From contig JAYJMM010000124.1 in assembly GCA_037349105.1 (NCBI GenBank), positions 2,154,001-2,218,000 of the forward strand: a stretch of DNA of 64,000 nt. The letters are read 5' to 3'. This DNA is from Limnomonas spitsbergensis. Taxonomy: Eukaryota; Chlorophyta; Chlorophyceae; Chlamydomonadales. Position numbers and translations under genes: made by a program. Below, one piece after another: positions 46,888 to 59,700 of the stretch. Position 1 is the first letter of the stretch, and the number at the start of each line of letters is the position of its first letter. Below the pieces are notes generated by a model. It did not search any database. It saw only the letters and a program-made list of their open reading frames with translations, and was not told the DNA's origin.

Positions 46888-46929
46888 TGACGTCATGCAT
46901 CATTCACCACCTTTTTGTTCCTTTATAAG
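46888..46929 (+). promoter_or_regulatory. Candidate promoter of the alpha/beta-hydrolase gene
   Basis: A perfect TGACGTCA palindrome (46,888-46,895), the binding site of bZIP/CREB-type factors, stands 28 bases before TATAAG (46,924-46,929). The TATA box lies about 370 bases before the first in-frame ATG of the hydrolase. No other TATA-like site closer to the ATG was noticed. Direction is inferred from the gene. Confidence 0.35.
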
Positions 46930-47295
46930 GAGGCCCATTTCAAATATTGTCGATCTTATCAGTTGATGCCCCAACGGTGGATTACGGCTTGCTCCCTTCG
47001 TATTACGACTTGGAAGCTGTCAAACTTGTGTACCGGTCCACGATCAATGAGACGGTCTCGCTGCCAACCCTCACCCGGCCAACCCCCAAACCCGTCACAA
47101 GCCGCGGGGGCGGAAGTTGTTTTTGTCAGCGCGCTTTTGTTTTTTAGATCGCGACTCCGACACCCACGTACCGTGACAGTAACCCCCGCGTAATCCCCAA
47201 TTGATACGTGCGAAAGACACTTCCCATCATTTCCTGTCCTTCCGGAAACTCACTACCAAGTTGAGGCCTTGCTGTCCTGGGCCTACGTTGCCCTC

Positions 47296-47739
47296 ATGTG
47301 GTCGCCACCCGTCGATGCTTCGCTGTCAGCAGCAGCGACAGACGATGACTCGTCGCATGCTTCGATGGTTAAAAACGTGAAGGACTTCCCCATCCCCGGC
47401 GCAGCTGATGCCGCGGCAACAGCGGTGGAAAGCAACATCACCAGGAAAGACCTGGTATCGCGCATGCAGAGGGGCGCCCTGTGCCTTTTGGTCGCCGCGG
47501 CTTGCATGGCAATCCCCATCGCAACCGTCACGGGGCTGCTATTCAGCTGGCTTTGGATTCCGGTGTGGCTTTTCCTGGAGCTATTGGTGTTCCCAGTGGT
47601 GTTCATCGCAAAGTATAAGCGCTTCAACGCTCAGCCTACCGGTGGGCACCGCCCTGCTCCTCACGGCTATTGTCCACGCCAAGCTTTCTCGCGCTTCCTG
47701 GTCGACGCACCCAAGATCCAAAAATACCTGTGTATCAAG
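47296..47739 (+). CDS. Hydrolase exon 1 (membrane anchor)
   Basis: Encodes a polar start, then Asn-Ile-Thr-Arg-Lys-Asp-Leu and about 50 mostly hydrophobic residues that would form two membrane segments, ending Lys-Tyr-Lys-Arg-Phe-Asn and Lys-Ile-Gln-Lys-Tyr-Leu-Cys-Ile-Lys. The donor is AAG|GTGGGT. The 5' limit is the least certain boundary: the frame is open from about 47,257. Confidence 0.75.
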
Positions 47740-50700
47740 GTGGGTTTTGGGTTGGTGACGGGGATGTATTTGTGCCAAGTCAGCATGGCATGGACTGCGC
47801 TCACTGAACAACCCATTTCGAGCAGACTTTGAATCGAAGCAACAGTTGGGCTGTCCCATCGCGCGTATCTCCTGACTGTTATCAGGTTTGCAGACGGTGA
47901 TGACGTCGATTGGGCACATGAAGAGGAGGTTCCGACCCCTGGTTCCTACAGTGTCAAAAGGCCAGTGGGTTTGACATCAGAGCCAGCACGGGGTGATTCA
48001 TGGGCGTTCCCAGTTACGATTCGAAGAGAGTGGACATGTAGTCAATTGACCACACTAAATAACCCCAAATGGCCTCTGAAGCCTGGAATTGCTTGCCGCC
48101 AGAGGCTTCACAGTTGTCGTCACCTGGGTTGACTAGGTGCGGTGGGGGGAGGGGAGCAGCAGTGCTAAAACAGAGAGTACGTACCCATCTGAGGCCTTGT
48201 TTGAATCTGCAAGTCAAGGCAGGGGAAGTTTGAAGAACGGAGATGGCTGTGTTTTGTCATTGTCCCCACCGCTTTCCTGTGGACCTCGGCCGCATGTCAT
48301 CATCCCGGAAGACATATCTGTAAGGGGGGGGGGTGACGTACGTACCACACCTGCCCTGAGGGGAAGGGTGACGTCTCAGGAGGAGGGTGACGTATCAGGA
48401 GGGTGGGGGATCTGCCCCACACTGAACGCCACTTGGCCCAGGACGGCCGGGCTTACAACTTATCGTTGTACGCCAAGTAGGGGCGTTTGGCTGAGAGGGG
48501 GATCTGGCAAGGGAGTTGACTGATCCGTCCCCGCCGGCCTGTCATGTTTCTTTATTTACCTCCTATTGTCGAACCACCAGAGCCTGGGTGCTGCGGCGTC
48601 CAGGGGTCAGGGTTCAAAACCTTTAATCCCTAAACCCTGAACTGGGAACCCTGCTAAAAACAACCAACCTGCTGCGCAATGTGCAGGGTGTAGGAGACTG
48701 TAATTTAGCAATTTTGATTCAAGGCGAATTCTTGCCGCTTCATACCCTCCTTCCCTGGCCTGACGCCCACACAAACTCAACACCACACTACCCCCCTGGT
48801 TGCTGCCCTGCTCTTGCCTCCTCCCTTTCACCCCACCACCCACCACCCTCTCCCCCACCACAGCTGACCTTCGCCCGACCACCAACCACCACTCTCCCTA
48901 CCCACCTGACTGCTGACCTACGCCGTCCTCCCCCCATCACTCTTTCCCCCCTTGATTGCTTATCTGCGCCTGCCCCCCACCACGCAATTTCCCTCTCCCC
49001 CTGACTGCTGCCCTCAACACTGCTGCTCGTTTTGTCTGCAGGAAATGATGGTCAAATGGTTTGGTGGCGTACCTCTGGATCAGATCAAGAGGGGCAACGT
49101 GGCTGACCTGATGGTGTACGGGTTCTACTACAAATCAAGGTGAAACAAAAAGCAACTACCGTATATTTTTTGCTTAGTAGCACCTGGATTTTTGGGTACT
49201 TTAAAATTGTCAGGTTTGCTTAAGTCAATTCATTACCGTGATCAAATGACAGATGTCCAATCTGTATAATAATTTTGGTGAAGCAAATATTAAGTATGAC
49301 TTTGGTCTGCATGGAAGGTATTCACAGACATGGTAAAATTTGAATCGAGCTGGGAGTTTGAAATGTGAAATTTGAATCGAGCTGGGAGTTTGAAATATAA
49401 GATATGAAACAAGCAGGAAGTTTTACAAAATACAAAAATGGAATCATCGGTGAATTTGTCGGTGGGTGTCTGTCATTTTGTTTTCAAGTATGACACAATT
49501 CTCAGCACTGAAGGATCTGATGACTGGTGGCTTCTTTATCTGCATGGGCCCCAGCTCAAATCTCCCAGCATATGGTTGCCCATCATATCCTTGCTCCCCC
49601 GTGCAGGGTATACGATACAGGGACGGATGTAAGAGCTCGTGTTGGGGTCATCCACCGGCCGTCCTTGTGGTTTTCATTGAAATAAACCCTAACTAATGTA
49701 TGTTTGCTCTTGCAGCGGTGCTGAACCCAAAACCTTTAACCCTTATTTGCTCGGCATGACGGCAAGGCTCGGTTGATGGCGTAGATAAGGGTAACCTGCC
49801 TGAGTTAGGGTCACCAGTCTCTCGTCGTCGTCGTGATTTATGATTACTTTCAGTGACTAAGGTATTCCTTTAATCACATATGGAATAACACTGATGGTAA
49901 TCGACTAACAACTTACCGGTATTAAATATAAGTGCATTACTGTAAAACCAGATAGGGTCCGCGCCCTCCCCAAAATTTACTTTTAACTTCTGTAGGGTCC
50001 GTGCAGCCCAAAACAGTTTCAAAACGGTCGGGCTGCGGCCATTTTCCAGATCATTTAATTGAACGCCGCGCATCATGTACGGTAATATAATTTCACCTGG
50101 CTGAGTGGCTGACATTCCGCGCAGCGGCGATTTTTGAATTCATATAAGCGCGCATCCAAGTCCGCGCACCCCAATCATTGATTAATTTTGAGCGAAGTCT
50201 ACCCGGTTTTACAGTCGTAATCAACTGCAAACACTTCCTTACTCCAATGTTGTGTGCATCCTGGGCAGGGAGGAGCTGGTCGCGGAGGGACAGGGCCACC
50301 TGCCTGAGCAGCTGATGACAGAGCTGGAGGAGGTGTGGGGGAAACCCTTTGAGGACGGGCACACCGCAGACCTTCCGTTTATGGCCCACCTGTGGCAGGA
50401 CGTCCGCTGCCACTACAGGTATATGGTTTTACAACTAGGGTCTTGTTTGTGGGGGATGATTAAGCTACCATTTGGCTACGTCATCGAGGTGTTCACTTCA
50501 AGAATGGACACATGGAAGACCTTCCGTTCATGGCCCACCTGTGGCTGGATGTCCGCTGCCACTACAGGTATGCGGTTTTACAACTAGGGTCTTGTTTGCG
50601 GGGGATGATTAAGCTATCATTTGGTCTTCAGCTGCTGCTGCCGCCCCTGCCTCCGCCACCAGCTGCACATCTGCGCTGCCCCACGCACATGCATAGCGCC

Positions 50701-53700
50701 CAGAACTCGACCGGGATGCTCAAGGTGTTCACTTACAGTATGGGCACATCGCAGACCTGCTTTCCTGGTCAACCTGTGGCAGAACGTCCGCTGCCATGAT
50801 AGGTGTGTGGTTTAGGCAGTTTTCAGGTTAAGGAGCTTTTGCTTGGCAGCTGGGGAGGATTGAGCTACATTTCAGCTACGGCAACCAAGTCTCCTTTTTT
50901 GAAGGTTGGACACATTGCGGACCCCTCTCTCCTAAGGCAGAACATTTGCTGCCAACTCAGGTCTGTGCCTCTGTGGTGTAAGGCAGGTTTTACGATTATG
51001 TTTTTGTTTAGGGGGCATGATTCAGCTACAATTCGGCTACATCGTTGAGGAGTCTACTTTGAGGGTGTGTGGGGGGCATGATTCAGCTACAATTTGGCTA
51101 CGTCATTAGGGAGTCTACTTTGAGGGTGTTTGGGGGGCATGATTCAGCTACAATTTGGCTACGTCATTGAGGAGTCTACTTTGAGGGTGTTTGGGGGCAT
51201 GATTCAGCTACAATTCGGCTACGTCATTGAGGAGTCTACTTTGAGGGTGTTTGGGGGGCATGATTCAGCTACAATTCGGATACGTCATTGAGGAGTCTAC
51301 TTTGAGGGTGTTTGGGGGGCATGATTCAGCTACAATTCGGCTATGTCATTTAGGAGTCTACTTTGAGGGTGTTTGGGGGGCATGATTCAGCTACAATTCG
51401 GATACGTCATTGAGGAGTCTACTTTGAGGGTGGTTGGGGGGCATGATGCAGCTGCAATTCGGCTACGTCGTTGAGGGGTCTACTTTGAGGGTGTTTGGGG
51501 GGCATGATGCAGCTACAATTTGGCTACGTCATTGATGAGTCTACTTTGAGGTGGTTGGGGGGCATGATGCAGCTGCAATTCGGCTACGTCATTGAGGGGT
51601 CTACTTTGAGGGTGTTTGGGGGGCATGATTCAGCTACAATTCGGCTACGTCATTGATGAGTCTACTTTGAGGTGGTTGGGGGGCATGATTCAGCTGCAAT
51701 TCGGCTACGTCATTGAGGGGTCTACTTTGAGGGTGTTTGGGGGGCATGATTCAGCTACAATTCGGCTACGTCATTGATGAGTCTACTTTGAGGTGGTTGG
51801 GGGGCATGATGCAGCTGCAATTCGGCTACGTCATTGAGGGGTCTACTTTGAGGTGGTTGGGGGGCATGATGCAGCTACAATTCAGCTACGTCGTTGAGGA
51901 GTCTACTTTGAGGGTATGCACATCATTGCAGACCTCCTCTCCTGGCCCACCTGTGGTAGGGCATTTGCTGCCTGTGCTGTTCAGCACTTGAGGGTGTCTG
52001 GTCTTGATTGGGGTGCGATTCTGCTAAAATTCAGCTACAATTCAGCTTCATCATGTGTGGGGGGAGAAGGGCGCCCACATGATGACATGTGGATGATAAC
52101 AGTGCGGACCTGCCTTCTTGGCCCTTCTGTGGCAGACTGACAGGACGTCCACCGCCAATGGAGGTATGCCCTTCAGGGATAGAGTTTTGCTTGCGGGCGA
52201 TGCTGGTACAATTCCAAACCCACGCACACTCACACGCCCTCCCTGTCCTCTGCCATCCCCAGTGTTTCTTTTAGCTACAATTCAGCTACAATCCAGCTAC
52301 ATCACTGCCCACGTCCGTGGGGGCCTGGGGCAGCAAGGTGTATGCTGCTCAGGCCACCAGCCATAGGCCGGTCAAGAATTGGTCCCAATGGGCCCAGTGG
52401 TGGCCGCCCGGCGGCCCCCTATGGGTGGGCTGGTGCCTACTAAAAGAAACACTGGCCCATCCCCCGCAGGCCCATGTGTTTAGGGTTGAGGGTTTAGGGC
52501 ACACGCCCTCAGTCCCTCACACATTCTCACCCCTGCCATCCTGCGCAGGCCCATGTGTTTAGGGTTGAGGGTTTAGGGCACACGCCCTCAGTCCCTCACA
52601 CATTCTCACCCCTGCCATCCTGCGCAGGCCCATGTGTTTAGGGTTGAGGGTTTAGGGCACACGCCCTCAGTCCCTCACACATTCTCACCCCTGCCATCCT
52701 GCGCAGGCCCATGTGTTTAGGGTTGAGGGTTTAGGGCACACGCCCTCAGCCCCTCACACATTCTCACCCCTGCCATCCTGCGCAGGCCCATGTGTTTAGG
52801 GTTGAGGGTTTAGGGCACACGCCCTCAGTCCCTCACACATTCTCACCCCTGCCATCCCCCGCAGGCCCATGTGTTTAGGGTTGAGGGTTTAGGGCACACG
52901 CCCTCAGTCCCTCACACATTCTCACCCCTGCCATCCTGCGCAGGCCCATGTGTTAAGGGTTGAGGGTTTAGGGCACACGCCCTCAGTCCCTCACACATTC
53001 TCACCCCTGCCATCCTGCGCAGGCCCATGTGTCTAGGGTTGAGGGTTTAGGGCACACGCCCTCAGTCCCTCACACATTCTCACCCCTGCCATCCTGCGCA
53101 GGCCCATGTGTTTAGGGTTGAGGGTTTAGGGCACACGCCCTCAGTCCCTCACACATTCTCACCCCTGCCATCCCGCGCAGGCCCATGTGTTTAGGGTTGA
53201 GGGTTAGGGGCTTAGGGTCACACGCCCTCACCCCTGCCATCCTGCGCAGACCCATGTGTTTCTACCTGGGCATCGAGGTGCTGTACGGCGTGAAGCACAT
53301 CCTGCTGCTGGGCGCGGGCTTCAGAAGCCACACGCTGAAGGGCTACACCTACTACACCTACGGCATGGAGCAATACAGCGCGAGCAGGAGCAGGGCTGAA
53401 GCTCTGGGAGCGGGGACTGGAGTGGCAAAGGCCCCGATGCTGTTCCTACATGGTGTCGGTCTGGGTCTGCTGCCTTACGTGACGTTCGTTCTGCGGCTGG
53501 CAGCAAGTGGCCACCCGATCATAGCTGTTGAGAGCTGTCACCTCGGCATGCGGTGAGTGCATGGCTGTCGCTGCTGCTGCTGTTTCTGTCGCCGCTGCTG
53601 TTGCTGTTGCCGCTGCTGTTGCTGCTGTAACTGCTGTACAACAGTCTGAGGTGCCCACGTCAGGCAGTTGCATCAAGTCCCTGCGAATTTGATTGAGTTG

Positions 53701-56700
53701 GCTCGTCTTCATCACGGACGCTGACCGCGTGACCTCTTTGACCCTCCCGACCCTCTTCCCATCAACCCTGCCTCCCATTGACAGCTGGATGTGCAAGGTG
53801 CCCACTGGGGATGATTTGAGAGGGATGTGTTTACGGACGCAGACCGCATGGCCTCTCGACTCTTAAAATACTCTTCCCGGGAACCAGTGTTTCTTTTAGT
53901 GGGCACCGGACATCCCGTAGGAGGCTGGCGGGTGGCCACCACTGGGCCAATTGGGGTCAATTCTTGACCGACCTATGGTCGGTGGCCTGAGCAGCAGGCA
54001 CCTTGCTGCCCCAGGCCCCCACGGCCGTGGGCCTTGATGTAGCTGAAGCGCGCTCAAAGAAACACTGTCGGGAACCTTGCCTTCTGTGTATTAGGTGCCC
54101 GCTGAGGATGATTTGATCGAGTTGACTCGTTTTCATGCAGACCGCATGACCTCTTGTCCCTCCAGATCCCCTGCCCACCATCCCTGCCTTCCGAGTGGAT
54201 CTGGTGCTTGACCCTGACCGCACACCCTTCATGACCAGAACCTCCAGCCCTTAACCCTAAACCCTGATCACAAACCCTTCACTACCACAGCCCTAAACCC
54301 TCAGACCTGATCACAAACCCTTAACTACCATAGCCCTCAGCCCTTAACCCTAAATCCTGATCACACACCCTTAACTTCCACAGCCTTAAGGTTGCAGCTG
54401 GGTCTGCAAGAAGCCCACTGAGCATGTGTCGGTTGGCACTGCCTTGGCCCTCCTCGAGGCCGAGGGCATCCTTCCTGGCCTAAGACCCTCTTTAACCCTT
54501 CAACCTTGACCTACCCTTCTCCCATAGTTGCAGCTGGGTGCATGACCTGCCCATTGAGGCTGAGGTGGCTGGCGCAGCCTTGGCCATTCTCGAGGCGGTG
54601 GGCATGCCCTCGTAGCCCCCCTGACCGTACACCCTTTTTATGTGAAGGGAGAACCTCTGCAAGTCTCTTCAAATATTCATTCCTGCAGACAGTTTGATAA
54701 GATTCTTTCTTTGCAAGCCAACTTTTTGACCAAAGATTGTAAGCGTATCCCCTCCCCCGCCATTGCAGCCGTTTGCTCGAGGTGCACACTGAGGATGAGG
54801 TGGTTGGCGCAGACGTCGCCACCCTGGATCTGGAGTGCATGCCCTTGGAACCCCCTGACCCTAGGCCCTCCCCAATCCCACTCTCGAACCCCTGACCCCT
54901 TCCCCTGCAATTTTAGCTGGGTGCACGACATCTCCAATGAGGACGAGGCGGTTGGCGCAGTCGTAGCCATCCTGAATCGGGAGTGCATGCCCTTAGTACC
55001 CCCTAACCCTAGACCCTCTTCAACCTTCAGAGCCCACCGTTCCTCCACCCCGCCATTCCAGCTGGGTGCGCGACGTGCCCAATGAGGATGAGGTGGTTGA
55101 CGCAGTCATCGCCATCCTGGATCTGGAGTGCATGCCCTCGCACCCCTTCAGAGCCTACCTACCTTCCCCCCACCCCGCCATTCCAGCTGGGTGCGCGATG
55201 TGCCCAATGAGGATGAGGTGGTCGACGCAGTCGTCGCCATCCTGGATCTGGAGTGCATGCCCTTGGTACCTTCTTACCCTAGACCCTCTTAAAACTCACT
55301 CTCTAACCCCTGACCCTTCCCCTGCAATTTCAGCTGAGTGCGCGACGTGCCCAATGAGGACGAGGTGGTCGATGCAGTCGTCGCCATCCTGGATCTGGAG
55401 TGCATGTCCTTGGTACCTTCTTACCCTAGACCCTCTTTAAACTCACTCTCTAACCCCTGACCCTTCCCCTGCAATTTCAGCTGGGTGCGCGACGTGCCTA
55501 ATGAGGACGAGGTGGTCGACGCAGTCGTCGCCATCCTGGATCTGGAGTGCATGCCCTTGGTACCTTCTTACCCTAGACCCTCTTTAAACTCACTCTCTAA
55601 ACCCTGACCATTCCCCTGCAATTTCAGCTGGGTGCGCGACGTGCCCAATGAGGATGACGTGGTCGATGCAGTCGTTGCCATCCTGGATCGTGAGCACGTG
55701 GCATCCGTCGCAGTCGTGGCCCACAGCTACGGCACGTTCATGGCATCGCGGCTGGTGCAGCGATTGCCAGCGCGCGTGCAGTCGCTGTGTCTGATCGACC
55801 CAGTATGCTTCATCATGTTTGATGGTGGGTTGGAAGGGCCTGTGGTTTGTGCAGCCGCTGATACTAACGTGCAGTTGCTGTGGCTGATTGAACCAGTATG
55901 CAGCATCATGTTTGGCGGAGGATTCAGGATTGAGGGATGAAAGGGCTTGCGGTGTGTGCAACCTCTCATACTAATGCAGTCTCTGTCGCTGATCAATCCA
56001 TTATACTCTGCATCATGTTTGACGCTGGGTTGAGGGTCGAGGTTTGAAAGGGCTGGTGGTGTGTGCACTTGCCGGCATTGAGGCTTGATCATGTTCGATG
56101 GAGAGTTGAGGGTCGAAAAAGGGCTTGCAGTGTGTGCTATCGCTGATGCTGTTGTGCAGTCGCTGTGGCTGATCCATTCATTATGCTGTGCATCATGTTT
56201 GGCGGTGGGTAGCAAGAGTTGTGTGGTGCGTGCAGGTGCTTTCACTGATGCCTTGTCATGGCTCCTGTAAAAGTGGCATAGCATTGTAAAGGGATGATTC
56301 GCAGACTCGACTACCAGCTCTGATTTTATGCCGCAGATCTCCAGCAGGGTGCGGGCAGCCGGGTGTTCATTTAGGCTGGTGAGACCAGAGCCACTTTAGT
56401 CATCTTCATGATACGGATACCGTAGATTTGATTTGCCTTCCCTCGGGTATTGAAAAACGTTTTTTTAGCTGCTCTCAGGGCAAACTGTCGGCGAAAACTC
56501 TTAATTTCCGACTGACACTCGATAATCAGTAAATTCACGGATCCCTCAACCCCAAAAAACATAAATTACGAGGGAAGGCAGAGCAAATCTACAGAATGCC
56601 CAGAGCATCTTCATGACACGGATGTGCCCAGAGCGTGTCATCCCCTCTCCCCCTGCTTGCACAGGCAAGCTGATCCGCAACTTTGTCTACAAGCCGCAGA

Positions 56701-59700
56701 ACGGCGCGTTGACGACCTGGCTGGTGGCGCGGGACCTGCACCATGCAACGTCGGTTTGCCGCAGGTACGGGCGGGACTACAGTACGGGGCAGGGCGGGGC
56801 GGGGCTACGGTACAGGGCGGGACTACGGGGCGGGGCTACGGTACGGGGCAGGGTGGGGCTACGGTACGGGGCGGGGCGGGGCGGGGCTACGGGACGGGGC
56901 GGGATTACTGGGCGGGACTACGTGACAGGGAGGGACGGGGCGGGGCTACGGTGCTGGGCGGGACGGGGCGGGGCTACGGTACGGGGCGGGCGGGGCTACG
57001 GGGCGGGGCGGGCAGGGCTACAGTATGGGGTGGGCGGGGCTACGGTACGGGGCGGGGCAGGACAGGACAGGGCGGGGCGGGGCGGGACGGGACGGGGCGG
57101 GGCGGGGCTATGGTACGGGACGGGGTGGGGCTGGGCTATGGGGCGGGGCGGGCGGGGCTACAGTATGGGGCGGGGCTACAGTATGGGGTGGGCGGGGCTA
57201 CGGTACGGGGCGGGGCAGGACAGGACAGGGCGGGGCGGGGCGGGACGGGACGGGGCGGGGCGGGGCTATGGTACGGGACGGGGTGGGGCTGGGCTATGGG
57301 GCGGGGCGGGCGGGGCTACAGTATGGGGCGGGGCTACGGTACGGGGCGGGCGGGGCTACGGTACGGGGCGGAGCAGGAAAGGACAGGGCGGGGCGGGACG
57401 GGGCGGGGAGGGGAGGGACTATGGTACGGGACGGGGCGGGGCTGGGCTATGGTACGGGACGGGGCGGGGCTGGGCGTGTCTACGGGGTGTGGCTGGACGG
57501 GGCAGGTCTGCCACGGGTATGGGTACGGGGCGGGTTGGCACAACAGCTATGCAGGTCACGCAGCTGGTTGGGGCAGGATGGTGCGGCAGGGAACAAAGCA
57601 GCAAGTGTTTCCGTCTCACACAAACAGAGCACCGGAGGCTAAGCTTATTTACCAATAGCTGCTCGTTTTTGTGACTGCTGTCTATTTTTTTATCTTTCGC
57701 CCTCTTTTTGGGGGGGGGTGCCTTCCCTTCTTCTTGGAACCCCGTTGTGGAGCTGGCCCTTGTCAAAATGAAAAATGCCGGAGTCTGTTAATTTCTTCAA
57801 CAGCTGTCTATTATCCGCTCTCTTGAGGGAGGGGGCGGGCCTTCCATTCTTCTGCGGACCTTGCTTAGTGAGCAGGTCCCTGCATGGACGGCCCTGACCA
57901 TGGGGCCTGCATGGTGAGGGTCGTCGATGCAGACCCCAAACAAAAAAATGACGGTATGGCAGTCCTGCTCTGCTGCCAGGCAACCTCTCCTTGTACAGTT
58001 GCAAGAGGGCAGTGGTTGGCCTGAGTGCTCTGGGGGCTCTGTCTCTCTTCCTGACCTATTTCTTTCCTCGGGGATGTGCACATGTTTCTCTTTCAGGGCT
58101 GGGGGGCCCACCGCCTGGACAAATGGAAACCCTGAATACCCCCCCCCCCCTATTTTGAAGTAGGAGGCGCAATATGTCCCAGTGGCTTACACCTCCTACT
58201 TCATTGTGGCAGTACAGCTGGGAGGGGTGGTCCTACAGCTGGGAGGGATGGGGTACCTGTGGGATGAGGGTTAAGGGGGGGTAGTCATTTCAGGGCTAGG
58301 GGGCCCATCGCTTGGACCGGTGGGAGTCCTGAATATCCCCCCCACCCAAATTGTGGCAGTACAGCTGGGAAGGCTGGTCCTACAGCTGGGAGGGACGGGG
58401 TACCTGAAGGATAAAGGTTAAGGGGGGGTAGTTATTTTGGTTTTAACCCTCAACCCTAAATAGTAAAGCTACCTGTAGAATAAAGGTTAAGGGTGTAGTT
58501 ATCTTGGTTTTAACCCTCAACCCTAAATAGTAAAGCTACCTGTAGGATGAAGGTAAACTGTTTCAGGGTTCATATCCTTAGCCTCTGTCCATATCACTTG
58601 TCAGCAGATGCCCTGTCCACACCTCTTCACTCTTTAACATCCTCTATATAGCTTCATCTTGACCTGTGACCTGTGGCCAGCTTGACCTGTGACCTGTGGC
58701 CAGCTTGACCTGTGACCTGTGGCCAGCTTGACCTGTGACCTGTGGCCAGCTTGACCTGTGACCTGTGGCCAGCTTGACCTGTGACCTGTGGCCAGCTTGA
58801 CCTGTGACTTGTGGCCAGCTTGACCTGTGACCTGTGGCCAGCTTGACCTGTCACCTGCGGCCAGCTTGACCTGTGACTTGTGGCCAGCTTGACCTGTGAC
58901 CTGTGGCCAGCTTGACCTGTGACCTGTGGCCAGCTTGACCTGTGACCTGTAGCCAGCTTGACCTGTGACCTGTGGCCAGCTTGACCTGTGACCTGTGGCC
59001 AGCTTGACTTGTGACCTGTGGCCAGCTTGACCTGTGACATGTGGCCAGCTTGACCTGTGACCTGGAGCCAGCTTGACCTGTGACCTGTGGCCAGCTTGAC
59101 CTGTGACCTGTGGCCAGCTTGACCTGTGACCTATGGCCAGCTTGACCTGTGACATGTGGCCAGCTTGACCTGTGACTTGTGGCCAGCTTGACCTGTGACC
59201 TGTGGCCAGCTTGACCTGTGACATGTGGCCAGCTTGACCTGTGACCTGGAGCCAGCTTGACCTGTGACCTGTGGCCAGCTTGACCTGTGACCTGGAGCCA
59301 GCTTGACATGTGACCTGTGGCCAGCTTGACTTGTGACCTGTGGCCAGCTTGACCTGTGACTTGCTGGAAGCTTCCCTGCTCACATCTTCCCACCCTTTCC
59401 CACCTTCCTCACAGCTTCTTCTGGAGCCAGCTAAACTTGTGGCCAGATGCACTGCCAGAGCACACGCTGGTGGTGCTGTCTGGGAGGGATGACCTGGTGC
59501 CTGTGGAGGTAAGATCTTGATCCTAGCTGCTGTGACAGTGGGGGTGGGATCTAGATTTAAACTGCTGTGCCCTTGGAAGTGAAATCTATATCCATGCCAC
59601 TGTGCCAGTGGACGTGAAATCTAGATCCTAGCAGCTGAGTCAGTGGAGGTGAGATCTAGATCCTAGCAGCTGCGCCAGTGGAGATGAGATGTAGATCATA

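Noticed and set aside
52466..53249. Regularly spaced repeats reminiscent of a CRISPR array
   Set aside because: The units are contiguous 79-bp tandem repeats without variable spacers, in a eukaryotic intron.
56613..57674. Long plus-strand ORFs of about 340-350 codons rich in Gly, Arg, Ala and Tyr
   Set aside because: They are translations of the G-rich minisatellite in intron 6, open in several frames at once; only the first ~33 codons in one frame are exon 6.
58634..59452. 272-codon minus-strand ORF with a 23-residue repeat
   Set aside because: A 23-bp unit read in three frames gives a 23-residue period without stops; no start context, and it lies in an intron on the opposite strand.
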